From Acidithiobacillus sulfurivorans (GTDB lineage: Bacteria > Pseudomonadota > Gammaproteobacteria > Acidithiobacillales > Acidithiobacillaceae), in contig NZ_JAAOMP010000167.1 in NCBI RefSeq assembly GCF_018853815.1, positions 1 through 41,179 of the forward strand: a DNA stretch of 41,179 nt, written 5' to 3'. The notes beneath the pieces were generated by a model that saw only the letters and a list, made by a program, of their open reading frames with translations, had not been told where the DNA came from and did not search any database. Both the position numbers and the translations under genes were made by a program. How positions within the stretch are numbered: the first letter of the stretch is position 1; every line of letters begins with the position of its first letter. Shown here in pieces: positions 16,281-24,644 of the stretch.

Positions 16281-16333
16281 GCATCCATATTTTTGCCAGA
16301 CACACCATGCTCACATAACTTCAGCAGTTGTTG

Positions 16334-16537
16334 ATGTTTACAGAAACTGATTACGGCCTTCAGCCAGTAACTCCTGAACAGCAATCGCTGGCTAAACAAG
16401 TTGTGGATCAATTGGCTACCAATCCTCTGTTCAAAAATGATGCTTCGGGGAAATATTTCGATAAAAACAACAAATGCGAGGCCCAAAATTGCTGCAAAGC
16501 TTCCCTGCAATCTGCCGCGTTTATTCTAATAACTTGA
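16334..16537 (+). CDS. doubtful small ORF
   Basis: A 67-codon open frame (MFTETDYGLQPVTPEQQSLA at its start, two adjacent Cys near the end) in the 431-nt gap between the OYE gene and tRNA-Leu. The composition is plausible for a protein, but there is no good ribosome-binding site and I recognise no family. It could be a gene remnant or chance. Apart from the OYE promoter I see nothing else in this gap. Confidence 0.2.
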   Translation: MFTETDYGLQPVTPEQQSLAKQVVDQLATNPLFKNDASGKYFDKNNKCEAQNCCKASLQSAAFILIT

Positions 16538-16638
16538 TCATCTGGTTTGTGAAGGTTGATCTTGTTATGATGCAGGCACTGCTGATCAGACTGTCGCCGC
16601 TGTGAACAGCGTACGATGAAAAGATCAGCCTGTACCTT

Positions 16639-16723
16639 GCCCAGGTGGCGAAATCGGTAGACGCAAGGGACTTAAAATCCCTCGGTTTATACCGTGCCGG
16701 TTCGAGTCCGGCCCTGGGCACCA
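16639..16723 (+). tRNA. tRNA-Leu (anticodon UAA)
   Basis: A full class II cloverleaf of 85 nt. The acceptor stem is GCCCAGG/CCTGGGC. The anticodon stem AGGGA/TCCCT encloses loop CTTAAAA, giving anticodon TAA. The long variable arm is CGGTTTATACCG, the T arm is GCCGGTTCGAGTCCGGC, and CCA is encoded at 16721-16723. It reads UUA (and UUG by wobble) leucine codons. Confidence 0.97.
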
Positions 16724-16748
16724 TTCTGTAACATTAAGGATACCCCTC

Positions 16749-17498
16749 ATGCCGATTGACCCCACAAACCCTTCCAGGGCGACGCCCTTGAGTAACGTGA
16801 TTGATGTGCGCGGGATGACCTATACCGAAGCACAACCCGTTGTTTATGCAGCCAGCATTCGTCTATCCGTCGGGCAAAAAATACAGGTGCTCGCAGATTC
16901 AGATCCTGCCGCTATGATGCGTGCCGTAGCTTTTCAACTGCGGGATGCCATCTCCTGGCACATGGAAAGCGATGGCAAATTATGGCAGATCGAAGTTCAA
17001 CCCCGAGCCGGGGCAGAAGCCAAAGATGTGGTTGATTTGTTAACTTGGGACCATTATCGCCTGGATCATCAGTTTGCTCAGGTTCTTGCTGCAGCCAACG
17101 AAAACAGGATTGCTGAGGCTGAGAGTATTTTCAAGGATTACTGGATTGGTCTCCGCCGTCACGTTCATCTGGAAAACAATCTGCTGGGTCCGGTTCTTGG
17201 CGGTGGCGAAGAACAAGGTCCCTTGGCAGATATGCTTTTTGAACATGACAGTATTATTGTTCAATCGCGTCTGGTCGAAGAAACCTTTGACGAAAAAGAC
17301 TATGGCATGTTGCCAGCCATATGCGCCATGCTTTCCGGCTCACTCGCGAAGCACGAAAACCGTGAAGAAACTACTTTGTTTCCCATTTGGCAGACTGCGG
17401 ATAATAGTGATCGTGGCCGTGCCACTGAACATCTTGCCAGAGCAAAAGAACTCCTATCAGGTTCAGAAGATAGCCAGGTACTGAAGGTTTTTTCCTGA
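16749..17498 (+). CDS. TusA/DUF2249-like domain fused to hemerythrin HHE domain
   Basis: A 249-residue two-domain protein. Residues 15-88 resemble TusA/DUF2249 folds (VIDVRGMTYTEAQPVV...IQVLADSD...WHMESDGKLWQIEV), but the sulfur-carrying Cys of the CPxP motif is replaced (RGMTYTEA), so it cannot act as a thiol carrier in the usual way. Residues 95-235 form a four-helix hemerythrin-like domain with candidate di-iron ligands in TWDHYRLDHQF, RRHVHLENN, LFEHDSI and LAKHENREETTLFP. Such proteins bind O2, NO or iron and serve in sensing or repair. It starts 25 nt after tRNA-Leu and converges on pstA with a 13-nt gap. Confidence 0.85.
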   Translation: MPIDPTNPSRATPLSNVIDVRGMTYTEAQPVVYAASIRLSVGQKIQVLADSDPAAMMRAVAFQLRDAISWHMESDGKLWQIEVQPRAGAEAKDVVDLLTWDHYRLDHQFAQVLAAANENRIAEAESIFKDYWIGLRRHVHLENNLLGPVLGGGEEQGPLADMLFEHDSIIVQSRLVEETFDEKDYGMLPAICAMLSGSLAKHENREETTLFPIWQTADNSDRGRATEHLARAKELLSGSEDSQVLKVFS

Positions 17499-17511
17499 AC
17501 AATCTGAATAA

Positions 17512-18423
17512 CTAGCGGTATGCTCCCATCCGGCGCTGGGCTCGCACCATATACCAGCGCCCCAGAAGAATGAGCATCAACACTCCGGCGGTAATCAAGA
17601 AAGCTGCGGCAAATGCCAACATATGTGATTCTGCAAAGGGCTCGTTGATGAATGTCCAGATGACATAAGTCAAATAGCCGATTGGCTCCTTGGTTAGATT
17701 TCCGGTCCACATATAGTTGGACCAGCCAGCGGTATACAAAAGTGGTGCCGTTTCGCCCATGGATAAGGCCACCGCGTAAAAAAGACCGGTCATAATCGCC
17801 GGTGCCGCACCAGGTAGTAATATCTTGAAAACAATCCTCCCCTCCCCTGCCCCTAATCCATATCCGGCTTCGCGAACAGATAAAGGGATGTTGCTCAGCG
17901 CCAATTCCGTGGAACGGGCAATATAGGGAAGGAGCATGACGGTCAGGGTGATGATTCCTGCAGCCACTGAAAATTGCCAGCCCAAATAGATAACCATCGT
18001 AATATAACCGACGTAACCCAGCACTATGGATGGTACACCAACCAGAACATCGGAGAGAAACCGCAGCAGCTTGCCAGCATTCCCATGACCATGTTCGCTC
18101 AAATAAATGCCTGCAGATATTCCGATAGGCGCAGCCAACAGCAAGCTGCCAAGAGAGATGATAATGGAACCTTCAATGGCGTTTTTCAGACCACCACCAA
18201 TACCATTGGTAATGTCTGTCAACAATTTAATATTGAGCGCTGGCCAGGCATGTATGAGCACATCAACAATGATGGAAAGAAACATGGCCGCCAAAAAAAC
18301 AAAGGACCCTATGACCATGACGGTAGCAAAAACAGTCATAAGCCTGCGCCATAAGGATACTTTGAATTTCTTGGGCGTGCTCATTTTCGGTAATACCTGC
18401 TCTTCCAACACATTAATAGCCAT
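17512..18423 (-). CDS. pstA: phosphate ABC transporter permease PstA
   Basis: A 303-residue inner-membrane permease of the high-affinity phosphate importer. It has six TM helices, with the ABC-contacting loop around EAGYGLGAGEGRIVFKILLPGAAPAIMTG (about 195-225). The start is the ATG at 18423, which shares its A with the pstC stop (TAATG); an upstream start at 18444 would overlap needlessly. The gene ends the unit: no pstB ATPase or phoU follows, since a convergent hemerythrin gene starts immediately. The ATPase must be encoded elsewhere. Confidence 0.95.
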   Translation of the reverse strand: MAINVLEEQVLPKMSTPKKFKVSLWRRLMTVFATVMVIGSFVFLAAMFLSIIVDVLIHAWPALNIKLLTDITNGIGGGLKNAIEGSIIISLGSLLLAAPIGISAGIYLSEHGHGNAGKLLRFLSDVLVGVPSIVLGYVGYITMVIYLGWQFSVAAGIITLTVMLLPYIARSTELALSNIPLSVREAGYGLGAGEGRIVFKILLPGAAPAIMTGLFYAVALSMGETAPLLYTAGWSNYMWTGNLTKEPIGYLTYVIWTFINEPFAESHMLAFAAAFLITAGVLMLILLGRWYMVRAQRRMGAYR

Positions 18424-19379
18424 TAGCGTACCTTTGCCATCCACAACATCATTCTCGCAGCTATATTAACAACGACCGTAATCAGCAATAACACCAGAGC
18501 TATTTCAGATAATGCCTCAACAGCCATATTGGTTGGGTCTTGCAGCGCACTATCCAGCTGCGAGGCAATAAATGCCGCCATCGTCGAAATGGGAGCATAA
18601 ATGTTATTGGGCAAGTAGTTCAAGGCATTACCGCTGACCATCAATACCGCCATGGTTTCACCCAAAGCGCGTCCTAATGCCAAAATCCCTACGCCGATCA
18701 ACACGGTTCTTAGCTTGGGCAAAACAATATGCCAAAAAACTTCAAGGCGATTCAAGCCAAGACTCAAACCAGCTTCTTTTAAGGCAGGTTCCGTCATCAG
18801 TATAGATTCACGCAGCGTCGCAGAAATCAGGGGAATGATCATGACTGCCAGGACAAAAGCAGAGGTCAATAGCCCATAACCACTGCCCGCTTCGCCATTC
18901 AGGAAAGGAATAAAAGAAAAAGTCGTTGCCATAAAAGGAAAAATGGTATGCCCAAACAGCGGCACCAGCAAAGCATATCCCCACAATCCATACACTACAC
19001 TGGGAATGGCTGCGAGCAGATCGACAAATAAGGATAAGGGCCCTGCCCAGGTTTTACGAATACCTTCACTGAGAAAATAGGCTGCACCAATGGCGATAGG
19101 CATGGCAATAAGCATCGCCAGCACCGAACTGGCAACCGTCCCAACGACCAGAAACCAGATGCCATACTTGGCACCAGGCATGATTTGATGTCCATTTACA
19201 GTAACTGGATTCCCATAAAGATTGCCAAGGTTCCAATCATTTGTCCATAAAAAATGAAATTGATTATACTGAATAGCGGGCCATGAATACACGACCAAAA
19301 AAATTATCAGAAGGAGTAATGAAATTGGCAAAAAACTTGCGGTAGTCACTAATGCCGTTCTGAATACAGGAATTTTCAT
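18423..19379 (-). CDS. pstC: phosphate ABC transporter permease PstC
   Basis: A 318-residue partner permease of PstA. It has the N-terminal TM (about 10-35), a periplasmic loop of about 50 residues, then five TM helices and the permease loop KEAGLSLGLNRLEVFWHIVLPKLRTVLIGV. The family-typical LGRALGETMAVLMVSGN follows. The ATG at 19379 gives the normal N-terminus (MKIPVFRT); a TTG at 19400 in the same frame is less likely. It lies downstream of pstS, behind a strong terminator, so expression probably relies on read-through or a weak internal promoter. Confidence 0.95.
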   Translation of the reverse strand: MKIPVFRTALVTTASFLPISLLLLIIFLVVYSWPAIQYNQFHFLWTNDWNLGNLYGNPVTVNGHQIMPGAKYGIWFLVVGTVASSVLAMLIAMPIAIGAAYFLSEGIRKTWAGPLSLFVDLLAAIPSVVYGLWGYALLVPLFGHTIFPFMATTFSFIPFLNGEAGSGYGLLTSAFVLAVMIIPLISATLRESILMTEPALKEAGLSLGLNRLEVFWHIVLPKLRTVLIGVGILALGRALGETMAVLMVSGNALNYLPNNIYAPISTMAAFIASQLDSALQDPTNMAVEALSEIALVLLLITVVVNIAARMMLWMAKVR

Positions 19380-19438
19380 TACAATGATTCCACTTCCCAA
19401 AGTAAGTTAAAGTTACATAAACAGTAATAAATGAATAT

Positions 19439-19475
19439 TAAAAAAATACTGGTGCCGGGTTATTAACCCGGCACC
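19439..19475 (-). terminator. strong intrinsic terminator between pstS and pstC
   Basis: A perfect 11-bp stem, GGTGCCGGGTT (19451-19461) with AACCCGGCACC (19465-19475), has a 3-nt loop. On the minus strand it is followed by AGTATTTTTTT (A-run at 19440-19446 on plus). It probably sets a high PstS to PstCA ratio by partial termination. Confidence 0.85.
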
Positions 19476-19484
19476 GTTCAGATC

Positions 19485-20570
19485 TTAGTGAATTTCTGCG
19501 ATCTGTTTACGTGACAGCTCAGCTGCGCTGTCGGGTAGCGGTACGAAGTTTACTGCAGTGATAAAGTGTGGCGCATTACCACCCTTAGTATCAATGGCCC
19601 AGTTCAGGAATTTCTTCATGGCTGCAGCCACTTCTGGCTTGGCCTGGGTCTTACTGACGATAGCATATTCATAGTTGATGATGGGGTAGGACTTGGCACC
19701 AGGAGCAAATACCAGACTGATCCGTTCATCAGCAGGGGTCTTGCTGACCATTTCACCAGCTGCGGCCTTGGCATTTTCTACTGTAGGCAATACAAAATTG
19801 CCTGCACGGTTTTCCAGCATGGCCAGACCCAATTTGGCTTCTTCAACCGGTTTCTTCCAGCTGATGCCGATGTATGCTACACCATAAGGGGTCGTCTTCA
19901 GAGCCTGTACCATACCCGGATTGCCTAGAGCACCAATACCACCCGGAACTGCGGGCCAACTCACCGTCGTGCTGTAGCCAACGCTTTTGCTCCATTCTGG
20001 AGTGGTGTCAGACAGGTAGGTGGTAAAAATAAAAGTGTCGCCGGAACCGTCAGTACGGTGAATAGGGACAATCTTGTGGTTGGGCAGTTTCACGCCAGGA
20101 TTCAACTTGGCAATAGCCGCATCGTCCCAATTGCTGATTTTCCCGGAATAAATACCGGCAAGCACAGGACCAGAAAGCTTCAGATGCTTGTTGTTCAGGC
20201 CGGGCAGATTGTAATTGATCATCTGAATGGAGATGGCCAGAGGAATGTTGAGGATGTTCTGATGCATTTTGATCTGGGCATCACTCATGTATGCGTCGGA
20301 GGCACCAATCTGGGCGACGCCGGAAATGGCTTCAGCAATACCCGTACCACTTCCCGTACCCTGGGTGGTAATTTGCACGCCGGGATTCATTTTTGTGTAC
20401 ACAGGTACCCACAAATTGAAAAGCGGATACAACAAGGTGGAACCGGTTTCCAACAAGGAAATCGTGGCGGCACTGGCAGGCATGGCATACATGCCGGCAA
20501 GGCCCAATGCAGAAACCATGACGGCACCCTTTACACTGCGAGAAAGCTCTTTCTTCAAACGATACAGCAT
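19485..20570 (-). CDS. pstS: periplasmic phosphate-binding protein PstS
   Basis: A 361-residue binding protein that delivers phosphate to PstCA. The signal peptide spans about 1-34, ending ASA. Phosphate-contacting segments are ETGSTLLYPLF, TQGTGSGTGIAE and HRTDGSGDTFIFTTYLS. The C-terminus (FLNWAIDTKGG...AAELSRKQIAEI) is typical. GGAGG lies 5 nt before the ATG. Transcription starts at a PhoB-type promoter (Pho box at 20679-20707). Confidence 0.96.
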   Translation of the reverse strand: MLYRLKKELSRSVKGAVMVSALGLAGMYAMPASAATISLLETGSTLLYPLFNLWVPVYTKMNPGVQITTQGTGSGTGIAEAISGVAQIGASDAYMSDAQIKMHQNILNIPLAISIQMINYNLPGLNNKHLKLSGPVLAGIYSGKISNWDDAAIAKLNPGVKLPNHKIVPIHRTDGSGDTFIFTTYLSDTTPEWSKSVGYSTTVSWPAVPGGIGALGNPGMVQALKTTPYGVAYIGISWKKPVEEAKLGLAMLENRAGNFVLPTVENAKAAAGEMVSKTPADERISLVFAPGAKSYPIINYEYAIVSKTQAKPEVAAAMKKFLNWAIDTKGGNAPHFITAVNFVPLPDSAAELSRKQIAEIH

Positions 20571-20678
20571 AAGACCTCCAAAGATGGCGAATACGTTGAT
20601 TTACGGCTTATTTCCATACACACACCGTACGTCATCAATGCCTGGTGGGCAGTCCTGACGCGACGTAAGTAGCAATCT

Positions 20679-20707
20679 AGCACAGTTATATGACAGTTTG
20701 ATGACAA
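20679..20707 (-). promoter_or_regulatory. Pho box upstream of pstS
   Basis: The minus strand carries three 7-mers in 11-nt steps: TTGTCAT, CTGTCAT and CTGTGCT, separated by AT-rich 4-mers (CAAA, ATAA). This matches the PhoB consensus CTGTCAT-N4-CTGTCAT with one extra repeat. It lies 110-135 nt upstream of the pstS ATG; the rest of that leader shows nothing clear. Confidence 0.8.
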
Positions 20708-20723
20708 ACCTTCTGGTGCAAAT

Positions 20724-20749
20724 AGAGCCCGACCAGAAGGACGGGCTCT
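20724..20749 (-). terminator. terminator-like hairpin after the DsrE-family gene
   Basis: An 8-bp perfect stem, AGAGCCCG (20724-20731) with CGGGCTCT (20742-20749), has a 10-nt loop and is followed on the minus strand by ATTTG. The T-tract is short, so its efficiency is uncertain. Confidence 0.55.
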
Positions 20750-20779
20750 TCAAGACAATAAAGGTTGTGTTACCGTCGC

Positions 20780-21151
20780 TTACCAGGTCAGAATCCGGCC
20801 CGCAGCGGCCAATGAAGGCAGCGCAGCACTGGGATTCATCATGGGAATGGGTTTGGCCAGATCATCTTTGGTCATGCCATTCAATTCCAGAGACTGCAGG
20901 CAACCAATAATTTGAACTTCATTATCTTCGGCCAGCTTCATAAAGTCGGCGACACTCTTGCCACCTTCCATCGGAAATATACTTTCGGCCTTACCTTTGG
21001 CAAGCAACTCCGTGGCCGGTCCGGTGAAATACATGACGACTTTTTGCTCGGCGGCGGCGGCAGTGGCAGCCAGGAAAAAAGCGGAAGGAAGACGCTTGGG
21101 ATTTTCAGCGCCAGTAATAAGAATGATAACAAGATCCGCAGCTTCGGACAT
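20780..21151 (-). CDS. DsrE-family protein
   Basis: A 123-residue protein of the DsrE/DsrF-like fold: strand DLVIILITG, helix FFLAATAAAA, strand VVMYFTGPA, and the C-terminal EVQIIGCLQSLELNGM with the single conserved-position Cys84. DsrE-family proteins carry or transfer sulfane sulfur through such a cysteine, or act in related protein complexes. Cytoplasmic; no signal peptide. AGGAGG lies 6 nt before the ATG at 21151. It is expressed alone, with its own TATAAT. With sqr and the TusA-like fusion it adds to the sulfur theme, though those partners lie 4-11 kb away. Confidence 0.85.
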   Translation of the reverse strand: MSEAADLVIILITGAENPKRLPSAFFLAATAAAAEQKVVMYFTGPATELLAKGKAESIFPMEGGKSVADFMKLAEDNEVQIIGCLQSLELNGMTKDDLAKPIPMMNPSAALPSLAAAGRILTW

Positions 21152-21189
21152 CTAACACCTCCTGATTGAACGTGTGAAGTGACTTAATG

Positions 21190-21195
21190 ATTATA
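21190..21195 (-). promoter_or_regulatory. -10 element upstream of the DsrE-family gene
   Basis: A perfect TATAAT on the minus strand, about 40 nt before the ATG. The matching -35 is weak (TTAGTT at 17 nt spacing). A CACC-N7-GGTG dyad lies immediately upstream of the -10 element. Confidence 0.5.
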
Positions 21196-21229
21196 CACCA
21201 ATTTGCGGTGCCAACTAAAACGCTTGTGC

Positions 21230-21721
21230 TTATGCTTTATTCTCAGTCGTAACGGCGCGCATCATTTCCGGCCGGGCGTACCACTGAAGTTCACCTTCCA
21301 GTTGATCAACAGCTTTCAGATGAATACCAATCACGCTGGCTTTTTTGACGGGCACACTGACGCGGGTTAGCCGCGTAGTCCAAATTCCAAGATGGGGTTG
21401 ATGACCTACCACAATCAGCGTTTCAGGCTGTTTGCTCAGGCTCTGCCAATCCCTACTGAGGGTGTTCAGATCGCCAGCTGGAATGGATTCGTGATAGCGT
21501 TCTACTTCAACATCAAAGGCTTGGGAAATATAAGCGGCTGTCTCGCGGGTACGGAGCAAGGGGCTACTCCACAAGAGAACCGAACCTTGAATACAATGGC
21601 GTAAGCCCTGGGCGACAGCAGCGGCTGTTTCATGTCCATAGCGGGTGAGTTTCCGCTCAAAATCAGAGCCGGAAACTGCTTCGTCTTCTGCCTCAGCGTG
21701 GCGTACGAGTAAAAGGTTCAC
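21230..21721 (-). CDS. SixA-like histidine phosphatase
   Basis: A 163-residue member of the histidine phosphatase superfamily. The catalytic RHx motif is at the N-terminus (VNLLLVRHAEAEDEA), SPLLRTRETA carries the second phosphate-binding arginine, and the second histidine is in VVGHQPHLG. Size and order match SixA, a phosphohistidine phosphatase. GTG at 21721 was chosen because it puts the RH motif at the normal position (residue 7-8) and has AGGAAG upstream. It overlaps the VanZ-like gene by 29 nt, implying co-transcription from der. Confidence 0.8.
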   Translation of the reverse strand: MNLLLVRHAEAEDEAVSGSDFERKLTRYGHETAAAVAQGLRHCIQGSVLLWSSPLLRTRETAAYISQAFDVEVERYHESIPAGDLNTLSRDWQSLSKQPETLIVVGHQPHLGIWTTRLTRVSVPVKKASVIGIHLKAVDQLEGELQWYARPEMMRAVTTENKA

Positions 21722-22109
21722 GTTTTTGCACTTCCTGTCCAAACCAGGTGACAGTGATTGCACGAGGTAACACTCGGGCGAGAATCGTGATCACGGCAAT
21801 GCCAATCAGAGCAGTCATCCATTCGTCCACCCGGGTTTTGCTGTCGGGGCCCGAACCAATAAAAATCTCCAGCCCCGATAAAACAGCCCCCAGAAAAATA
21901 GTCACCGGACGCCAGCCATATGGACCAAGTACCGGATAAAAGCGCGCTAAGGCCCCCAGTGTTACGGTGGCCCAAAGTGCATACTCCCCGGCACGAATCC
22001 ATAAACCTTGGGGACTGACAGGCAGTATCGCCCCACTCCATAAAATGCCGAGATAAATCAGGAGGGCGATAATGGCCCAGCGCCACCATCCAGCCAGACT
22101 GCCTTTCAT
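21693..22109 (-). CDS. VanZ-like small membrane protein
   Basis: A 138-residue protein with four TM helices (about 10-28, 42-60, 68-88 and 98-118). The layout of the last helices around a polar GSGPDSKTRVDEWMTALIG loop resembles the VanZ family. The C-terminal 20 residues are basic and cytoplasmic. It begins directly after the der stop (TAG then ATG). Function unknown; the VanZ family is linked to teicoplanin resistance in Gram-positives but is widespread and mostly uncharacterised. Confidence 0.6.
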   Translation of the reverse strand: MKGSLAGWWRWAIIALLIYLGILWSGAILPVSPQGLWIRAGEYALWATVTLGALARFYPVLGPYGWRPVTIFLGAVLSGLEIFIGSGPDSKTRVDEWMTALIGIAVITILARVLPRAITVTWFGQEVQKREPFTRTPR

Positions 22110-23447
22110 CTAATGCTTGCCTCTTTGTGGATCATAGGGATTTTCGCCCTGGCGAAATAACAGACGTAAGGGAATGGAATCCAGGTGCAAGGCTTTCCGG
22201 AAGGCACTTTCCAGATAGCGTTTGTAACTACCCGGCAAGCGCGTTAATTGATTCCCGTGAAATACCAGAGTAACCGGATTTTCACCACCCTGATGGCAAT
22301 AACGTAACTTGATTCGGCGTCCACCGACCATGGGTGGCTGATGGGTTTCAATAATCTCGCCCAAAGCCCGATTCAGCTCTCCCGTTGAAAAATGTTTGCG
22401 GGAATCCTGCCAGAGGCGGTCAATACTTTTGTACAAATCGCCAACACCGGTACCATGCAGGGCGGAAATAGTGTAGACCGGCGCATACTGAATAAAACTC
22501 AGGCGGCGATCGAGCTCCTGCTTGACCGCCTTACGCTCGTGAGGGCTCATCCCGTCCCATTTATTGATCACGACGACAATCGGACGTCCCAACTCTACAG
22601 CGACCCCCACCAGATGAGAATCCTGCTCGGCGATACCGACCCTAGCATCGAGCACCAGCAACACGACGTCGGCTTCCCGTAAAGCGCCCAATGTTTTCAA
22701 AACACTGAGCTTTTCCAGACCCTCGCCCACTCTGGCACGCCGCCGCATGCCGGCAGTATCAATCATGACATAGGGCTTGCCATCCCGTTCATAGGGAATA
22801 CGGATACTGTCCCGGGTAGTCCCCGGCTCATCAAATACCAACACTCTTTTTTCGCCAAGCATGGCGTTTACCAGAGTCGATTTACCCACATTAGGACGAC
22901 CGAGCATGGCTATACGGGGGCCTTTTCCGACATCCTGCTGCGCAGCTTCCTCACTGGGCAGATCCGAAAAAACGGCTTCCAGCAGGGCTTCAACACCATG
23001 TCCATGGGCGGCAGAAATGGTATAGGGCATTCCCAGACCCAAGCGATGGAATTCCGGGAGTTCGCTGACGGCTCCTTTAGCATCCATCTTGTTCACAACC
23101 AGATAAATCGGTTTGCCACCACGGCGCAATTCCATGGCAATTTCTTCATCCTGAGTAGATAAACCTTCTTTGGCATCTACCAGAAAACAGATGGCGTCGG
23201 CTTCCTGAATAGCCAGCCTGGTCTGAATGGCCATGGCTGCAACCAGACCCTCGCGTTCTTCCGGTTCAAAGCCGCCCGTATCAATGACCAGATACTGACG
23301 CCCTTCAAACTGAGCGGTTCCATAGTGACGATCACGCGTCAGCCCAGGGAAATCGGCAACCAGAGCCTCACGCGTACGGGTGAGGCGATTAAAAAAAGTG
23401 GATTTACCGACATTGGGTCGCCCCACCAGGGCAATAACTGCAGTCAT
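22110..23447 (-). CDS. der: ribosome-assembly GTPase Der (EngA)
   Basis: A 445-residue tandem GTPase needed for 50S maturation. The first G domain has GRPNVGKSTFFN (9-20), DTGG and NKMD. The second has GRPNVGKSTLVN (about 185), DTAG and NKWD. A KH-like C-terminal domain (about 355-445) ends in NPYDPQRGKH. Length is normal. It is the last conserved gene of the minus-strand block and is followed without a gap by the VanZ-like and SixA-like genes. Confidence 0.98.
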   Translation of the reverse strand: MTAVIALVGRPNVGKSTFFNRLTRTREALVADFPGLTRDRHYGTAQFEGRQYLVIDTGGFEPEEREGLVAAMAIQTRLAIQEADAICFLVDAKEGLSTQDEEIAMELRRGGKPIYLVVNKMDAKGAVSELPEFHRLGLGMPYTISAAHGHGVEALLEAVFSDLPSEEAAQQDVGKGPRIAMLGRPNVGKSTLVNAMLGEKRVLVFDEPGTTRDSIRIPYERDGKPYVMIDTAGMRRRARVGEGLEKLSVLKTLGALREADVVLLVLDARVGIAEQDSHLVGVAVELGRPIVVVINKWDGMSPHERKAVKQELDRRLSFIQYAPVYTISALHGTGVGDLYKSIDRLWQDSRKHFSTGELNRALGEIIETHQPPMVGGRRIKLRYCHQGGENPVTLVFHGNQLTRLPGSYKRYLESAFRKALHLDSIPLRLLFRQGENPYDPQRGKH

Positions 23448-23456
23448 GATACAGCC

Positions 23457-24644
23457 TTAGCGCTTTTCGAGCTTGATCCGATACAAAGTGCCCGCATCAC
23501 TGAGGGCAAGAATCTGGTTATTATCCAGACATACAGGACTACTTTGAATACCGCTGGAGGAAAGGCGGGTCTGACCAATCCGATGCCCGGATTCGGGATT
23601 GAAGGCGTAGAGATAGCCACCATTATCCGTTGCCAGCAAATCATTTCCACAACTACTCAGCCCGGTCATGGCATGACCTTTGAGTTTATTGTTTTTCCAC
23701 AGGATACTGCCAGAACCAGGATCTATTTCAGAAATTACTCCATCTGAGTCGGCTACATACAAATGTCCCTTGAACCAGACTGGCGTTAAATACAACGACA
23801 TGGGGACACTCCAGTTCTGAGTACCTCCCTGCTCAGTGTAGGCAGCCAGATTACCCTGATACGCTGCCGCAAAAACCTGATTATCAGCGACTATCGGACG
23901 TGCTGCCACATCCACCATCCGCGCCAGCTCGTTGCTGCCATGGGCAATAGCTACACGGGCATGCCACAGCTCAGCACCTGTAGAAAGGCTTAATGCCGTC
24001 AAAGTTCCATCGGCAAAACCGGCATAGACCACACCATCATGCACAGTCGGGGTCGAAACCGCCCGCAAGATAAGGGAGGGCTGGTTCATGGAGAATGTCC
24101 ACTGAATTTTGCCATCTTTGGGGTTTAGCGCCCAAAGATGGCCATTTACGGTTTGCATCAGTAAGTGATCGTCGGCATAGACCACCGGCGTCAGCACTTC
24201 GGAGCTGAGTTGTACCGACCAGAGTTTATGACCATTTTTAGCATCAAAGGCAAATACCTTGCCAGCATTGGTGCCCGCGTAGACGACGCCATGGGCGATG
24301 GTGGCACCGCGCGCACTTTTGTCATCCAGACTGCGCATCCATTGCTGACTGCCCGATTCATTCATGCTGACCAGATGCCCGGAAGCATTAGCCACCACAA
24401 TCTGATGCGCAGAGTGAGCAATTTCTGTTCCCTGGTAGGGATTGATAGGCCATAGTCCATAAAGCCGGGCCTGCCATTGGGTCGAAAAAGAAACTTTATT
24501 CTGACCTTTACTGATAGGTGGAGGCGTTTTGGGACTGGGTGAAGATTTAAACCAGGACATGATGCCGCAGCCATTAAGCAGGGCAGCAACCATTCCCAGA
24601 GCGGCTAAACGCCATATGCTTTTGAAAAAATCATTCCGCATCAC
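23457..24644 (-). CDS. bamB: outer-membrane assembly lipoprotein BamB
   Basis: A 395-residue PQQ-like beta-propeller lipoprotein of the BAM complex. The lipobox LLNGC is at about 22-26. Repeated blades carry VVYAGTNAGKVFAFDAKNG, VVYAGFADGTLTALSLSTG and LYVADSDGVISEIDPGSG. It overlaps yfgM by 4 nt (ATGA) and ends 10 nt before der. BamB-YfgM adjacency is the usual gammaproteobacterial order. Confidence 0.95.
   Translation of the reverse strand: MMRNDFFKSIWRLAALGMVAALLNGCGIMSWFKSSPSPKTPPPISKGQNKVSFSTQWQARLYGLWPINPYQGTEIAHSAHQIVVANASGHLVSMNESGSQQWMRSLDDKSARGATIAHGVVYAGTNAGKVFAFDAKNGHKLWSVQLSSEVLTPVVYADDHLLMQTVNGHLWALNPKDGKIQWTFSMNQPSLILRAVSTPTVHDGVVYAGFADGTLTALSLSTGAELWHARVAIAHGSNELARMVDVAARPIVADNQVFAAAYQGNLAAYTEQGGTQNWSVPMSLYLTPVWFKGHLYVADSDGVISEIDPGSGSILWKNNKLKGHAMTGLSSCGNDLLATDNGGYLYAFNPESGHRIGQTRLSSSGIQSSPVCLDNNQILALSDAGTLYRIKLEKR

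Noticed and set aside
16220-16510. Minus-strand frame of 96 codons upstream of the OYE gene
   Set aside because: It runs through the OYE promoter and operator-like dyad, lacks a ribosome-binding site and resembles no family.
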